From Silene latifolia (lineage: Eukaryota; Streptophyta; Magnoliopsida; Caryophyllales; Caryophyllaceae), in the NCBI RefSeq assembly GCF_048544455.1, contig NC_133537.1:310037738-310101737 (forward strand): DNA of 64,000 nt, read 5' to 3'. The notes under the pieces were generated by a model. That model saw only the letters and a program-made list of their open reading frames with translations. It was not told the DNA's origin and did not search any database. The number at the start of each line of letters is the position of its first letter. The first letter of the stretch is position 1. Shown here piece after piece: positions 24,810 to 36,498 of the stretch. The position numbers and the translations under genes were made by a program.

Positions 24810-27255
24810 TGTAACACCCCGCCCTTTCCTTATATTTTAAATAAACTTTTAAGTAATTTTTATTAAATAATTATTATTTAAAGCTTATTTTTATAAAATA
24901 TCGTCATAGTCATGTAACGATAATAATAGTGTAGATTCTAATAATATTATTCTCCGTCTTGAATTATAGTAGGTTTGAGGCGGAAATTCTAGTAGAAACC
25001 GACTCATTTTGAGTTATTGGGCTTATCATGACTTATGGCCCTTTTTCCTTCTCTTTTCTCTACACCAAACCCCAACTAAACCCTCACAGCTCCATCTCCC
25101 TCACTTCTAATTTCTGAAATTCCCCAACAAACATATCACCATTGTTAAACCCTTTCTTCTCAACCCTAAAATCACCATAACTCACTCAATTCTTCACCAA
25201 TCTCGTTCCTTTTCGCGCCATTCTCTTCCTTTTCTCATTCCCCTTCTTTCTAAGTAAGAAAGTTGTCATCTTTTCCTCTATTTCGAAATTCTCATCTTAC
25301 AAGGATGTGGATTCTTGACTTAATATCTTTATTTTTGTGTTTAGGGGAGAATTTGGACGACCCGGAGGAAGATAGCTACATCATTGACGACTCAATAGAA
25401 GATTGAAGTGGAAAAAGGTAACGGTTATGGGTTACTCGACTTTTACGTTAAAATTGTGTGAATTATGTAGTATTAGACTCATATGAATGTTAAATTTGGT
25501 GTCTTTCATGCTTTGTGGTGATTTGGTGTTGAGTAGGTTACTTGTATGATGATTCTCATATGTTTAAGGAGTAAATTCATGTCTTGTTGTAATATGGTGA
25601 AATATGAGATGATGTTAGTGTAATTCTCTCATAATTACATGATTAAACCTCATTTTAATGATTAATAAACAACCCCATATGTTAATTACATCTTGAAAGT
25701 GGTAATTTCTGAGTATTCATCATGTTAAAGAAGTATGAAATGATTAAATGAAAGATGGTTGAATTTGGAAGACTTTAGATGGATGTTTGATGAGTTTTCG
25801 TGTACAGTGATCCCCCCGGTGGGCGGCAGCTCGGCTCTACCCAACCGGCAACGCGTCGTTGCATTTCTGGGTTATAAAAGTTGGAATTTAGCCTTTGCAT
25901 TCCCCTGGGGTGGGCAGCGCCTACCCAACCAAACCGGCGGTGAGTACATGAAATTTTGGTGTCTTTTATAATAGGGTGTATCCCTGCCCCGGTGGTGGTG
26001 CGGCGGTCAACCGGCAGAGAATACACAATGTGACATGTTGAACTTAATTGACTATAGTAGGTATTCCCTGCCGGTGGGCCGGCAGCCGGTCACCCGGCAG
26101 AGAATATACATTGAGTGTTATTGACCTTGTTTGCCTTTACTTGTATTCCCTGCCGGTGGGCCGGCAGCCGGCCACCCGGCAGAGGATACACTTTCATATT
26201 TTGACCTTGTTTCACCTTAGCATATATCCTCTGCCGGTGGGCGGCCCGGTGCCCACAAAGCAAAGAGCACCGATATTTATTATAATCTTATACTTATACA
26301 TGCTTCACATGAATTATTTATGTTACGTTTGTGCAATCATTATTACTCGTATTTCTGATCCAAGTGTGACGACTTACACTGTGTGACGACTTGACATTTT
26401 TTATTTACCCTTTTGGACCATTGGTTACGGTTAGGTGCCATGTTTCCGGATTGGACTATTTTTCCTTCCGCCTCTTCGGACCGGGGGTCACGGTTAGGTG
26501 ACAAGGTTCCGATTTGGGGTTACTCGACTTTCGGGCACGGTTAAGTGTACCATGTTTCGAGTCTTGGATACGATTTGGTATCGTTTGTCGAATCGGGTGT
26601 CGTCCATCCCGAGAGTCTGGCCAGGTTTAGACTAGGACCGTATTATGATCGTCGTCCTACCAAGAGGTTGGAGTCTAGAGGGTTGTCTTGTTTGAGTCTA
26701 TACTTTGTAATTTGTCTTACATTTGAGTCGAGTTAATATTTGACCATTTGACCTAATTATTCCTCTCTCATTTATGCATAACTACTCTTATTGCATTTTG
26801 TATACTAATCATTATTCTCTTGTTACCGTAAGTATATATTCTTATGCTTGTTCGTTTAATTAAATTCCTAATTACTCGTATTTTGACATATTGTGGCTGG
26901 GAGAACCCTGAGTTACTCCCCACTGACTGTGGCTTTCATATTTATTATGAATGACAGGTTGGTGATGAAACTTAAGTGGGAAGGACCGTGTGAGCTAGCG
27001 AGTTCTTACCTTGGACCTTATTTAGCTATCACTTTAATAGACTCACCTACTTTTAGACTCATGTTCATTTGTGGGATATCTTTTCCCCAATAAATAGACT
27101 TGTGTTGTAAACTTAAACTTAACTATCTAAACTTATTTATCGTGTTGGTGATACCTCGCGTTGGACTTCATTAGAAGTCTTAAAAGTTTTAAAAATCTCG
27201 TGTTTCCGCCACGATTTACTAGTTATATTTAGTTACCTCAACGAGGGGTGTCACA
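24810..27255 (+). repeat. Gypsy element A 3' LTR (2,446 bp)
   Basis: Collinear with the 5' LTR with scattered single-base differences. In contrast, the hairpin array at 25811-26270 is heavily altered. Confidence 0.95.
25811..26270. repeat. Altered hairpin array in LTR A (3')
   Basis: The same six units as in the 5' LTR occur here. Units 4 and 5 (near 26065 and 26147) are intact, while units 1, 2, 3 and 6 lost or changed several bases within the GC stems, for example CCCCCCGGTGGGCGGCAG. Spacers are nearly unchanged. Confidence 0.8.
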
Positions 27256-27921
27256 TTGATTCATGCTTAATCTAGTATGCTTTCATAATTAATTTGCTTG
27301 CTTGTTGTGATTTCAACTTATGCACATGTTATGTTTGATGAAATGCGAGCCTATGAATCCTTACATTTTTAACCCATCACTTATCTTTTCAATGAGACTT
27401 GTAAGACATAAACAAACTCGAGTCTCATTAGACCATGCATATTGTTGGATATGGAGGATTAAGTCGACTTGTAGGTGTTGTACAATCTAATCGATTCGGC
27501 TCCGGGACCCAAACCTTCCTAGGGATTGTAAGATATACACTTGCTCGATCCCATCACAACAATAATTGCTTGAATCTAGTTGAAGACATGTTTGTATGAT
27601 CAAATCCCATGAATCCCCTATGAACCCATGACACCCTAGTGCTTTTAATCAATTGTTTACATCTCATTTTAATCATCTTGCTTGTTTACTTTTAGTGCTA
27701 TTTAGTTTAGTGATCTTCTTATCTCAACCCAAATTGTGACACCCCTAGACACCAATACTTGCAATCGAAAATCCTACATCAATAGCCGTCTCTTGGGATC
27801 CGACCTTTATTTGCCTCTTTACTAATAGTAGAGTTGTTTGTGAAGATATAAATATTGTTTTGGTCTAGGTGCTCCTAACGACAAGTAACCGAAATCTAAG
27901 TTCAAAGTGAACGTTCGACCA
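27256..27921 (+). repeat. Athila-type 3' LTR, second part
   Basis: Resumes after the TTGAT target repeat of element A and ends CGACCA at 27921. Positions 27491-27921 match the 5' LTR remnant at 8611-9041. With 16624-17699 the whole LTR is about 1.74 kb. Confidence 0.85.
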
Positions 27922-28163
27922 TGGCCTATTGTGATGCATTTAGTGATATATGTGGTGCTTGGAGGTTTTGGGGGAGTTGTGGTGATGATGTATGATTGTT
28001 AAGGAGACGTAAGGCGGTTGGAAGACCGCCTTACACTTAGGTCGCCTCTTGGAGCTTTCCACTCCAAGAGAGATGTGCACATTAATGGCTTGAGTTATGG
28101 AAGGAGGCGTGTTGTTGAGACACGATGTCTGGCAGAGGATCCGGTTAGCGCCCAGGCTCGGTA
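27922..28163 (+). repeat. Older Gypsy LTR remnant, left part
   Basis: The sequence GCTTTCCACTCCAAGAGAG followed by ATGTGCACATTAATGG parallels the segment GTGGAACCCGCCACAGAAGG plus ATGTGCACATTAATGG near 28940 in LTR B. It is therefore a diverged LTR of a related family. It is cut on the left by the Athila element and on the right by element B at the CGGTA target. Confidence 0.6.
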
Positions 28164-29511
28164 TGTAATACTCCGTATTTATGAGTCTTTGGGTACTCTA
28201 TCGAGTAGGCCTTACTCTATCGAGTAAGGGTAAGTTGCGTTTTAGAAAAGTTTATGACCTGTTGGGTACTCGATCGAGTAACTAAGATACTCGATCGAGT
28301 AAGGGGGTACTCGATCGAGTATCTTGGGTACTCGATCGAGTAGCCGGTTTACGGGGAGTTTTTCTCGGGTTTTGTTAATTATGCGATTAAGATATATAAC
28401 CTTCGTCGTCATTATTCTAAACACTTTTGCAAAACCTAATTTACTGTTTAAGAGAGAAAGCAAGTACGTTCTTAATCCTAATCGCATCGTTAGCAAATCC
28501 CGGAGTTTGGAAGGTCGGTTCTCATCGCTGGTTATACCGTTGAGATCCTTGCGTCGAGGGTAAGATCTATGTACCCTTTTTGTTGTCTTTCCTTTGATTT
28601 GGTTAAACCCTAATATAGGGATTTGGGGGTTTTGAGTAGTATGTGATTTGGTAGCATTTTTATGTTGTATGATAGGAGGAGGTTTCATAGAGGAAGCTTT
28701 TTGATACGGTGAAGAGAGACCGTCGATAGTGTGCTTTCCGGGTAGGATTTCTACTCAGTATTAGTCCCATAATGGGATGATTGTTGATGTGTTGAGATTG
28801 ATTGTTTGATATAGTAATTGTATTGTGACGGTTGTGATTGTGACTGTGATTGTTGTCTATGGTTCTCGAGGCGTGTCCTCGGCTGAGTGAGGTCACTTGT
28901 GGGAGTGGCTTCACGCCCTAGTTTCGCCTTCTGTGGAACCCGCCACAGAAGGAATGTGCACATTAATGGACGGGGTTATCGCTCACTATGAGGAGCGGGG
29001 ATTTGGTGGGTACGGGGTGCGGTCCCCCACTGGCGGTAGTCCGGTGGACGAGTTGGTGATTGAGATGATTGGAATTGGTGTGGTTGTGTGTGTGATTAAG
29101 CATGTCTCTGTTTATCTTATTGTTGATATATATTGAGTTGTGTGATTAGATCGACCCGGTTGTTGTTTTGTAAAACTGCGGTGATCCATTCGGGGATGGT
29201 GAGAGATATTGGCAGGTATGAGATGAAATCTTGGGATAGTGGGATTGCCACGATATGATGATAGAAGTCTTCTGTTTGTAGCTTAGTAGTTTCTTTACAT
29301 TTCGGTTAGAACAAGAAAATGTGATCGGTTTGAGAACATGTATTATACTTTTGGTTTTGGTTTCGAGAATTGTAACCCTTCACTAAGTATTTCTATTTAA
29401 ACGTTGGTTCTTTATTGTTTATTTGATTATCATTGCCTCGGGTAACCGAGATGGTAATATCTTCATACCTGAGTGGTCCTGGTAAGGCACTTGGAGTATG
29501 GGGGTGTTACA
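28164..29511 (+). repeat. Gypsy element B 5' LTR (1,348 bp)
   Basis: Ends GTGTTACA just before the primer site. Contains four perfect ACTCGATCGAGT palindromes and two ACTCTATCGAGT variants within its first 185 bases. Confidence 0.95.
28195..28345. repeat. ACTCGATCGAGT palindrome cluster in LTR B
   Basis: Four perfect copies of the 12-base palindrome and two ACTCTATCGAGT variants, mostly preceded by GGGT or GAT. They lie just inside the LTR start, that is in U3. Confidence 0.9.
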
Positions 29512-29513
29512 AA

Positions 29514-29525
29514 TGGTATCAGAGC
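29514..29525 (+). promoter_or_regulatory. Primer-binding site of element B, initiator tRNA-Met
   Basis: TGGTATCAGAGC begins two bases after the 5' LTR end. Confidence 0.9.
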
Positions 29526-30336
29526 GACGATCCTGAAACCTGTAACCAATGAACCTAATGAACATAGGGAGTCAATTAAAAAGAAGCCGGGGTAAAGGTT
29601 GTAGGAGCTAATGCAAAGGCTTGGGAGACGTCCTGAAGTCGCGAACTCGCCCTACAATTTTGAACCGGTCACATGGGGGGTGTATGTCAAGGTCGTATGT
29701 GTTGTTTGGTTAACTTGTGTGTGAATGTGATGAAGTGTGTGTAACTGTTGGAGAAGTAGAAAGCTGAGAATACGAAAGAAAGTTGATGATATATGTAGAA
29801 CTGTTGTTGGAATGAGGAACATGATGAATGTTTACAATGTGGCGTTTAATAACATGATATAATGATTTCGTGAATCGTATGAAAAGATGCGTAGCATTAT
29901 ATGCCTAGTTATGATATAATGTTAGTTTTATAAAGTTTTAGCATGTTAGCATATGACATAGCATGCGAGTAGCGTTTCTGAGTTAGCATGACTCGATCGA
30001 GTGGGACTGACTTGATCGGGTGGGTTTTTGACGATTTTGGGTCCAGAATCGTGTTTTTGGGCACTCGATCGAGTACCTCGGGCACTCGATCGAGTAGGGG
30101 GTCACTCGATCGAGTAGCCTAGCTACTTGGTCGAGTATGTTAGAGATCAGAAGGTCTGTTTGGGGTCTGATGTTGGGGCACTCGATCGAGTATGGTGGGC
30201 ACTCAATCGAGTAGTCCGTTACTCGATCGAGTACGTTTGGGAACTCGATCGAGTAGGGTCTGGGCAGCGTGTTTTCTTGTTTTGAGGTTTTGGCGCGTAT
30301 GTTTATATCCACCCCTTTTTCTGTGATAGTTTCAAG
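29526..30336 (+). other. Element B leader with ACTCGATCGAGT array
   Basis: An 0.8 kb leader between primer site and gag. At 29988-30258 it holds seven perfect ACTCGATCGAGT palindromes plus three one- or two-base variants, the densest cluster in the element. Most copies follow a G/C-rich GGGC or GGGT and are spaced 20-50 bases. No coding signal is seen. Confidence 0.85.
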
Positions 30337-33300
30337 ATGCCGCCCAAGAAGAATGCGTTGTATGCGAGAGCTGAGCTTATGACCATGGACGACATCGTTA
30401 AGATGTTGGAGCATCAGGATGCTCTTACTGAGGCTTTAAAGACTGTGGGAAAAGATAAGGATAAGGATAAGGAAAAGGAGGTTGATCATTCTAAAATCAG
30501 CCTCTATATAGCGAGGTTTAACCCGAAAGAGTATAAGGGAGTTGGGGAGCCTAACCTTCTTGATAGTTGGCTTAGAGAGATGGAGAACATATTAGATTTG
30601 GTTCCTTTGTCCGATGAGATGAGGGTGGAACAAGCTGCGTTCTATCCGAGGGAGGCGGTGGCAAGTGGTGGGATACTGATGAAAGTGAGTGCTAAGGAGA
30701 TATATACAAACCAAGGTTTACCGGCTATACCTTGGGAGGAGTTTCGTAGAAGGGTGTGAGAAAGGAGTTCGTACGGAGCATGTGAGGAGTAAGTTGAGAG
30801 AAGAGTTTGTGATTTTAAGATGACCGCCGAGATGTGTCGTGGCCGAGTACTACAGCAGTTCAATGACAAGTCTAGGTATGTTGAGGATATGGGTTTGAGT
30901 GAGGAGAATTTGGCGTTGAGGTTTGAGAGGGGTTTAACCCCTAAGATTATGGATAAGTTACCCATGGGAGTCCTTTGCGATGTTAAGGAAGCTTATGAGA
31001 GGGCCGGGAGAGCGAGAGGTTGGTGGAGATGGCTCGGGAGAGGTCGGGTGGTGAGAAAAGGAAGTCCGAGAGCGAGGGTGGTGGTCGGTCTAATCACAAG
31101 AAAGGCAACCACAATCGTCTAAGGGGTTTTCTTCCGGGGTCGGGGTTTAGTCTTTGGGGCTTCCTTTGGGCGTGGCCGTGGAAGTGTTAGTGGTAGTTGG
31201 GGAGTGACCGCTATATTTTGTGGTGGTGTAGGCCACAAGAGACATGAGTGCACAAGTGCAGGATCTTTCCGGAGACTGCGCAGAGCTATGCGAGCAATAG
31301 ATCGGCCGGGTCATGGCCAAACCGGGAAGTCGAGTTACAGAGTGGAGGCAACCGCAACGGCGGTAATTCTTATCCGAAACCACCAACGAACAACAACAAC
31401 AATCAAGGGTCGGGTGCGGTCGGCCACATCGGCCAAGATCTTGTCCAGGAGGTGGACGGAAGACCAAATGGAAAGTTATTCATGATGGAGAAGAAAGCAG
31501 CTGAGGAGGATGCACACGTTATTACCGGTACCTTCCTTGTTAATGGTATTCATACCTTTGTTTTGTTTGATTCGGGGGCTTCTCAGTCGTTTGTATCTTC
31601 AAGTCATGTTAAACGGTTGGGTTTGAGGGTATATGAGTCTGTTAGTGAGCAAGTTTTTATACCTTCGGGTGAGTCTGTATCATGTGGGAGGTTGTTTAGA
31701 GATGTATCTATGATAGTTGGGCAAGTTGATCTACCTGTAGACTTGCTAGAGTTTCCTTTTGACGGTTTTGAGATGATAGTCGGGATGGATTGGTTAGGAA
31801 AGTATAAAGCTAAGATAGACTGTCATCAAAAGAAGGTGTCTTTAAGAGGTCCTAAGGGCGTTAGTGTGTCTTATCGTGGGTTTCTAGTCAAACCCAAAGT
31901 TAAGTTGATTCATTTGTCACCTTGAAGTCTTATCCGAGGAAGGGATGTCCTTTGATCTTGTGCCATGTGAGAGATGACCGGATAGAGAGTCCGACGGTTG
32001 ATCGGATACCAGTGGTGGGAGAGTTTGCGAGATGTTTTTCCGAGAGGAGATTCCGGGGTTGCCACCAAAGAGGGAGATAGATTTCACCGTTGAGTTGCTT
32101 AGGGACGGGGCCAATCTCTAAGGCACCGTACCGGATGGGTCCTAAGGAGATGGAGGAGCTCGGGAAACAGTTAGATGATCGATAGAGAAGGGATACATTA
32201 GACCAAGTGTATCGCCGTGGGGAGCACCAATTCTTTTCGTGAAGAAGAAAGATGGGAGTTTGAGGTTGTGCATAGATTACGGGGGGAGCCGAACCGAGTG
32301 ACGGTGAAGAACAAGTATCCTTTGCCAAGGATAGATGACCTGTTTGATCGATTGAGTGGAGCATCGGTCTTTTCCAAGATCGATTTGAGGTCGGGGTACC
32401 ATCAGGTGAAGATTAGAGAGGTGGACATACCAAAGACAGCTTTCACGTCGAGGTATGGCCATTATGAGTATGTGGTGATGCCGTTTGGGTTGTCTAATGC
32501 ACCGGCAGTGTTTATGGATTTGATGAACAGAATCTTGACGAGTTTTGGACCGATTTGTGGTGGTATTTATCGATGACATCTTAGTCTATTCTAAGACTAA
32601 GGAGGAGCATGAGGAGCATCTGAGGATCGTGTTGCAAACTTTGAGGGAGCATGAGTTGTATGCTAAGCTGTCCAAGTGTGAGTTCTGGTTAGAGAAAGTT
32701 GCTTTTCTGGGGCATGTGATCTCTAAGGAGGGAGTGGTCGTGGATCAAAGGGAAGATTGAGGCGTGTGACAAAGTGGGAAGCACCAAAGAATGTTGTTGA
32801 GATTAGGAGTTTCTTGGGTTTAGCTGGATACTACAGACGGTTCGTGAAAGATTTCTCCAAGATAGCTAGACCTATGACAGCGTTGATGAGAAAAGAGAAC
32901 AGGTTTCGTTGGGATGAGAGTTGTGAGACGGCGTTCCAAACATTAAAGGAGCGTTTGACCACAGCTCCTATCTTAGCATTGCCTGAAGGGAGCGAGAACT
33001 TTGAGGTTTATATAGATGCCTCAAAGAATGGGTTGGGATGTGTGTTGATGCAGAATGGTAAAGTGATTGCCTATGCTTCTAGGCAATTGAAGCCTTATGA
33101 GGAGAACTACCCTACTCATGATCTGGAGTTGGGTGCGGTGGTGTTTGCTCTCAAGATTTGGAGACATTACCTTTATGGAGCAATCTTTAAGGTATTTTCT
33201 GATCACAAGAGTCTCAAGTACATCTTCACTCAAAAGGAGTTGAACATGAGACAGAGGAGGTGGATGGAGCTGATTGGCGATTATGACATGGAAATTATCT

Positions 33301-34923
33301 ACCATGAAGGGAAGGCCAAAGTAGTTGCTGATGCTTTGAGTAGGAAGAGTGTACATTCTCTATGTACAGCTCTATCTTTGATGAGGCTGAGAGATGAGGT
33401 AGCGAGGTTTGGGATACATATGATGCAGAAAGAAGATGCCATGGGTGATATGACAGTACAACTTGAGTTTTATGATGAAATTCGAGGTAAGCAGGCGTTG
33501 GATCCTAAGATAGTTGAGTGGAGAGTTGGAGTAGAGAAAGGGACAGTGTCCCGATTTTCTATTCATACAGATGGTAGTTTGAGGTCCGATGGTAGGTGGT
33601 GTGTCCCTAATGATGAGGAGTTGAAAAAGACTATCATGACAGAGGCACATTGTACACCATATTCAGTACATCCAGGTGGTGACAAGCTATACAAGGATTT
33701 AAAGAAAACGTTTTGGTGGCCTGGGATGAAGAAAGAGGAAAATTTGAGTTTGTGTCCCGTTGTTTGACATGCCAAAGAGTTAAAGGGGAACAGCGACGAC
33801 CACAAGGTAAGATTCAGTCTTTAGAGGTACCTGAGTGGAAGTGGGAATCCATTTCCATGGATTTTATTATGGGTTTGCCAAAGAGTCAACAAGGTAACAA
33901 CATGATTTGGGTAATAGTGGATCGACTGACCAAGTCAGCTCACTTTGTTCCAATGAAAGATACATGGACTAAAGCACAATTGGCTATGGCCTGTCGAAAG
34001 AACGTGCTTAAGTTACATGGAGTCCCTAAGGACATAGTGTCTGACAGAGATGCGAAGTTTATATCAAGGTTTTGGAAAGAGTTGCAGGAATCGTTGGGAA
34101 CAACTTTGAAGATGAGTACAGCATTTCATCCTGCGACAGACGGACAGACTGAGAGAACAATCAAGACTCTTGAGAATATGTTGCGAGCTTGCGTGATGGA
34201 TTTCGGTGGTAGCTGGGAACAGAGGTTGGACTTGATAGAATTTTCTTACAATAACAGCTATCACACTAGTATTGGTATGGCACCGTTTGAGGCTTTGTAT
34301 GGGAGGAGATGTAGGAGTCCGATTTCTTTGGGACGATAGTCGAGGCAAGTGGTTTTAAGACCAGAGATGGTGCATGAGTTGGTGGAACAGATTAAGATGA
34401 TCAGGGAACGGATGAGAGCAGCTTAGGATAAGCAAAAGAGTTATGCAGATCTACATCGCAGGGACATAGAGTTTCAAGTTGGGGACAAGGTTCTTTTGAA
34501 AGTGTCTCCTATGCGTGGGGTTATGAGATTTGGGAAGAAAGGCAAGCTAAGTCAGAAGTTTATAGGGCCTTATGAGATCTTAGAGCGAGTTGGGGAAGTT
34601 GCATATCGTCCGGCTTTACCAGTTTTGCGTTAGAGAGAGTGCATAATGTGTTTCATGTATCGCAGCTGCGGAAGTATGTGAGTGACCCGTCACATGTGTT
34701 AGAGGCAGAGAGCTTAGAGCTAGATGAGTCCTTATCATATCTTGAGGTGCCTAAGCAGATTCTTGACCGAAAGGTTAGGAAGACTAGGAGTGGCGAGACA
34801 GTTTTGCTTAAGATCCTTTGGTCTAACCACGAGACTGAGGAAGCTACATGGGAGCCAGAGGAAGCTATGAAAGAGCGTTACCCTTTCCTTTTTGATCAGG
34901 TATGTGTGGTTACGGGGACGTAA
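30337..34923 (+). pseudogene. Gypsy element B gag-pol-chromodomain, multiply frameshifted
   Basis: Gag starts at ATG 30337 (MPPKKNALYARAELMT, then a Lys/Asp-rich stretch) and shifts frame near 30750. A zinc knuckle CGGVGHKRHEC lies near 31220. The protease has VLFDSGASQSFVSS (31558-31600), with the intact DSGA motif. Reverse transcriptase is spread over 32000-32760 ([14 protein letters not shown], then [13 protein letters not shown]). RNase H has [13 protein letters not shown]. Integrase (about 33600-34340) keeps the SMDF, SDRDAKF and TERTIKTLE catalytic stretches. The chromodomain lies at 34780-34900 (ILWSNHETEEATWEPEEA). At least six indels and two stops separate these parts, so no full polyprotein can be made as read. 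Confidence 0.9.
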
Positions 34924-35127
34924 CCTTGTTTCTTTTAGGGGGGTAGGAGATGATCGCGAACAGTTTTTAAGAGTTTTTATACCCTTTTTGTATGTTGTGT
35001 CGGTATGTTTGTCGGGATGAGTTGGGTTAGTAACATGTTTTATGTTGAATTTTGTTTTGGTTGTTGAGTCGGGAGTGTTGTGGGAGTACCCTTGTTTAGT
35101 AGTGGTTTGAACTTCGGGGACGAAGTT

Positions 35128-35146
35128 CTTTTTAAGGAGGGAAGAC
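35128..35146 (+). promoter_or_regulatory. Polypurine tract of element B
   Basis: AAGGAGGGAAGA ends just before the 3' LTR start at 35147 and resembles the AAAAGGAGGGATGA tract of element A. Confidence 0.75.
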
Positions 35147-36493
35147 TGTAATACTCCGTATTTATGAGTCTTTGGGTACTCTATCGAGAAGGCCTTACTC
35201 TATCGAGTAAGGGTAGGTTGCGTTTTAGAAAAGTTTCTGACCTGTTGGGTACTCGATCGATCGAGTAACTAGGATACTCGGTCGAGTAAGGGGGTACTCG
35301 ATCGAGTATCTTGGGTACTCGATCGAGTAGCCGGTTTACGGGGAGTTTTTCTCGGGTTTTGTTAATTATGCGATTAAGATATATAACCTTCGTCGTCATT
35401 ATTCTAAACACTTTTGCAAAACCTAATTTACTGTTTAAGAGAGAAAGCAAGTACGTTCTTAATCCTAAACGCATCGTTAGCAAATCCCGGAGTTTGGAAG
35501 GTCGGTTCTCATCGTTGGTTATACCGTTGAGATCCTTGCGTCGAGGGTAAGATCTATGTACCCTTTTTGTTGTCTTTCCTTTGATTTGGTTAAACCCTAA
35601 TATAGGGATTTGGGGGTTTTGAGTAGTATGTGATTTGGTAGCATTTGTATGTTGTATGATAGGAGGAGGTTTCACAGAGGAAGCTTTTGATACAAAAGAA
35701 GAGAGACCGTCGATAGTGTGCTTTCCGGTAGGATTTCCTACTCAATATTAGTCCCATAATGGGATGATTGTTGATGTGTTGAGATTGATTGTTTGATATA
35801 GTAATTGTATTGTGACGGTTGTGATTGTGACTGTGATTGTTGTCTATGGTTCTCGAGGCGTGTCCTCGGCTGAGTGGGGTCACTTGCGGGAGTGGCTTCA
35901 CGCCCTAGTTTCGCCTTCTGTGGAACCCGCCACAGAAGGGATGTGCACATTAATGGACAGGGTTATCGCTCACTATGAGGAGCGGGGATTTGGTGGGTAC
36001 GGCCGCGGTCCCCCATGGCGGGGGTCCGGTGGACGATCGGTGATTGAGATGATTGGAATTGGTGTGGTTGTGTGTGTGATGTTAAGTCTGTCTGTTTATC
36101 TTATTGTTGATATATATTGAGTTGTGTGATTAGTATCTTGCCGGTTGTTGTTTTGTAAACTGCGGTGATCCATTCGGGGATGGTGAGCAGATATTGAGCG
36201 GTATGAGATGAGTACCGGGATATTTGGGATTGCCACGATATGATGATAGAAGTCTTCCATTTGTAGCTTAGTAGTTTCTTTACATTTCGTTAGAACGAAG
36301 AAATGATCGGTTTGAGAACATGTATTATACTTTTGGTTTTGGTTTCGAGAATTGTAACCCTTCACTAAGTATTTCTATTTAAACGTTGTTTCTTTATTGT
36401 TTATTTGATTATCATTGCCTCGGGTAACCGAGATGGTAATATCTTCATACCTGAGTGGTCCTGGTAAGGCACTTGGAGTATGAGGGTGTTACA
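35147..36493 (+). repeat. Gypsy element B 3' LTR (1,347 bp)
   Basis: Collinear with the 5' LTR. Differences cluster: one palindrome is lengthened to ACTCGATCGATCGAGT, another reads ACTCGGTCGAGT, and the GC-rich stretch near 36000-36045 differs at many positions from its partner near 29010-29060. Confidence 0.95.
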
Positions 36494-36498
36494 CGGTA

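Larger units (their letters stand above)
17700..27255 (+). mobile_element. Gypsy element A: complete chromodomain element (Tekay-like), TSD TTGAT
   Basis: LTRs at 17700-20153 and 24810-27255 both begin TGTAACACCCCGCCC and end GGGGTGTCACA. The 5-bp repeat TTGAT flanks the element at 17695-17699 and 27256-27260. Primer site, gag, protease, reverse transcriptase, RNase H, integrase and chromodomain follow in Gypsy order, with the chromodomain last. The LTRs differ only by scattered substitutions outside their hairpin array, so insertion is fairly recent. It lies inside the Athila 3' LTR and is therefore younger than that element. Stops and a frameshift make it non-autonomous as read. Confidence 0.95.
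28164..36493 (+). mobile_element. Gypsy element B: complete chromodomain element, TSD CGGTA
   Basis: LTRs at 28164-29511 and 35147-36493 begin TGTAATACTCCGTATT and end GGGTGTTACA. CGGTA flanks the element at 28159-28163 and 36494-36498. Gag, protease, reverse transcriptase, RNase H, integrase and a C-terminal chromodomain can all be found, but spread over several frames. It inserted in an LTR of a related family. The 12-base palindrome ACTCGATCGAGT is scattered through both LTRs and the leader. Confidence 0.95.

Noticed and set aside
28242-28963. Minus-strand ORFs in LTR B (up to 148 codons)
   Set aside because: They recur in the other LTR, hold palindrome translations (for example RVPYSIEY words), and show no domain.
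28195-30258. CRISPR-like array in the ACTCGATCGAGT cluster
   Set aside because: The repeated unit is a 12-base palindrome with irregular spacing, inside an LTR retrotransposon of a plant; no cas genes or regular spacers.
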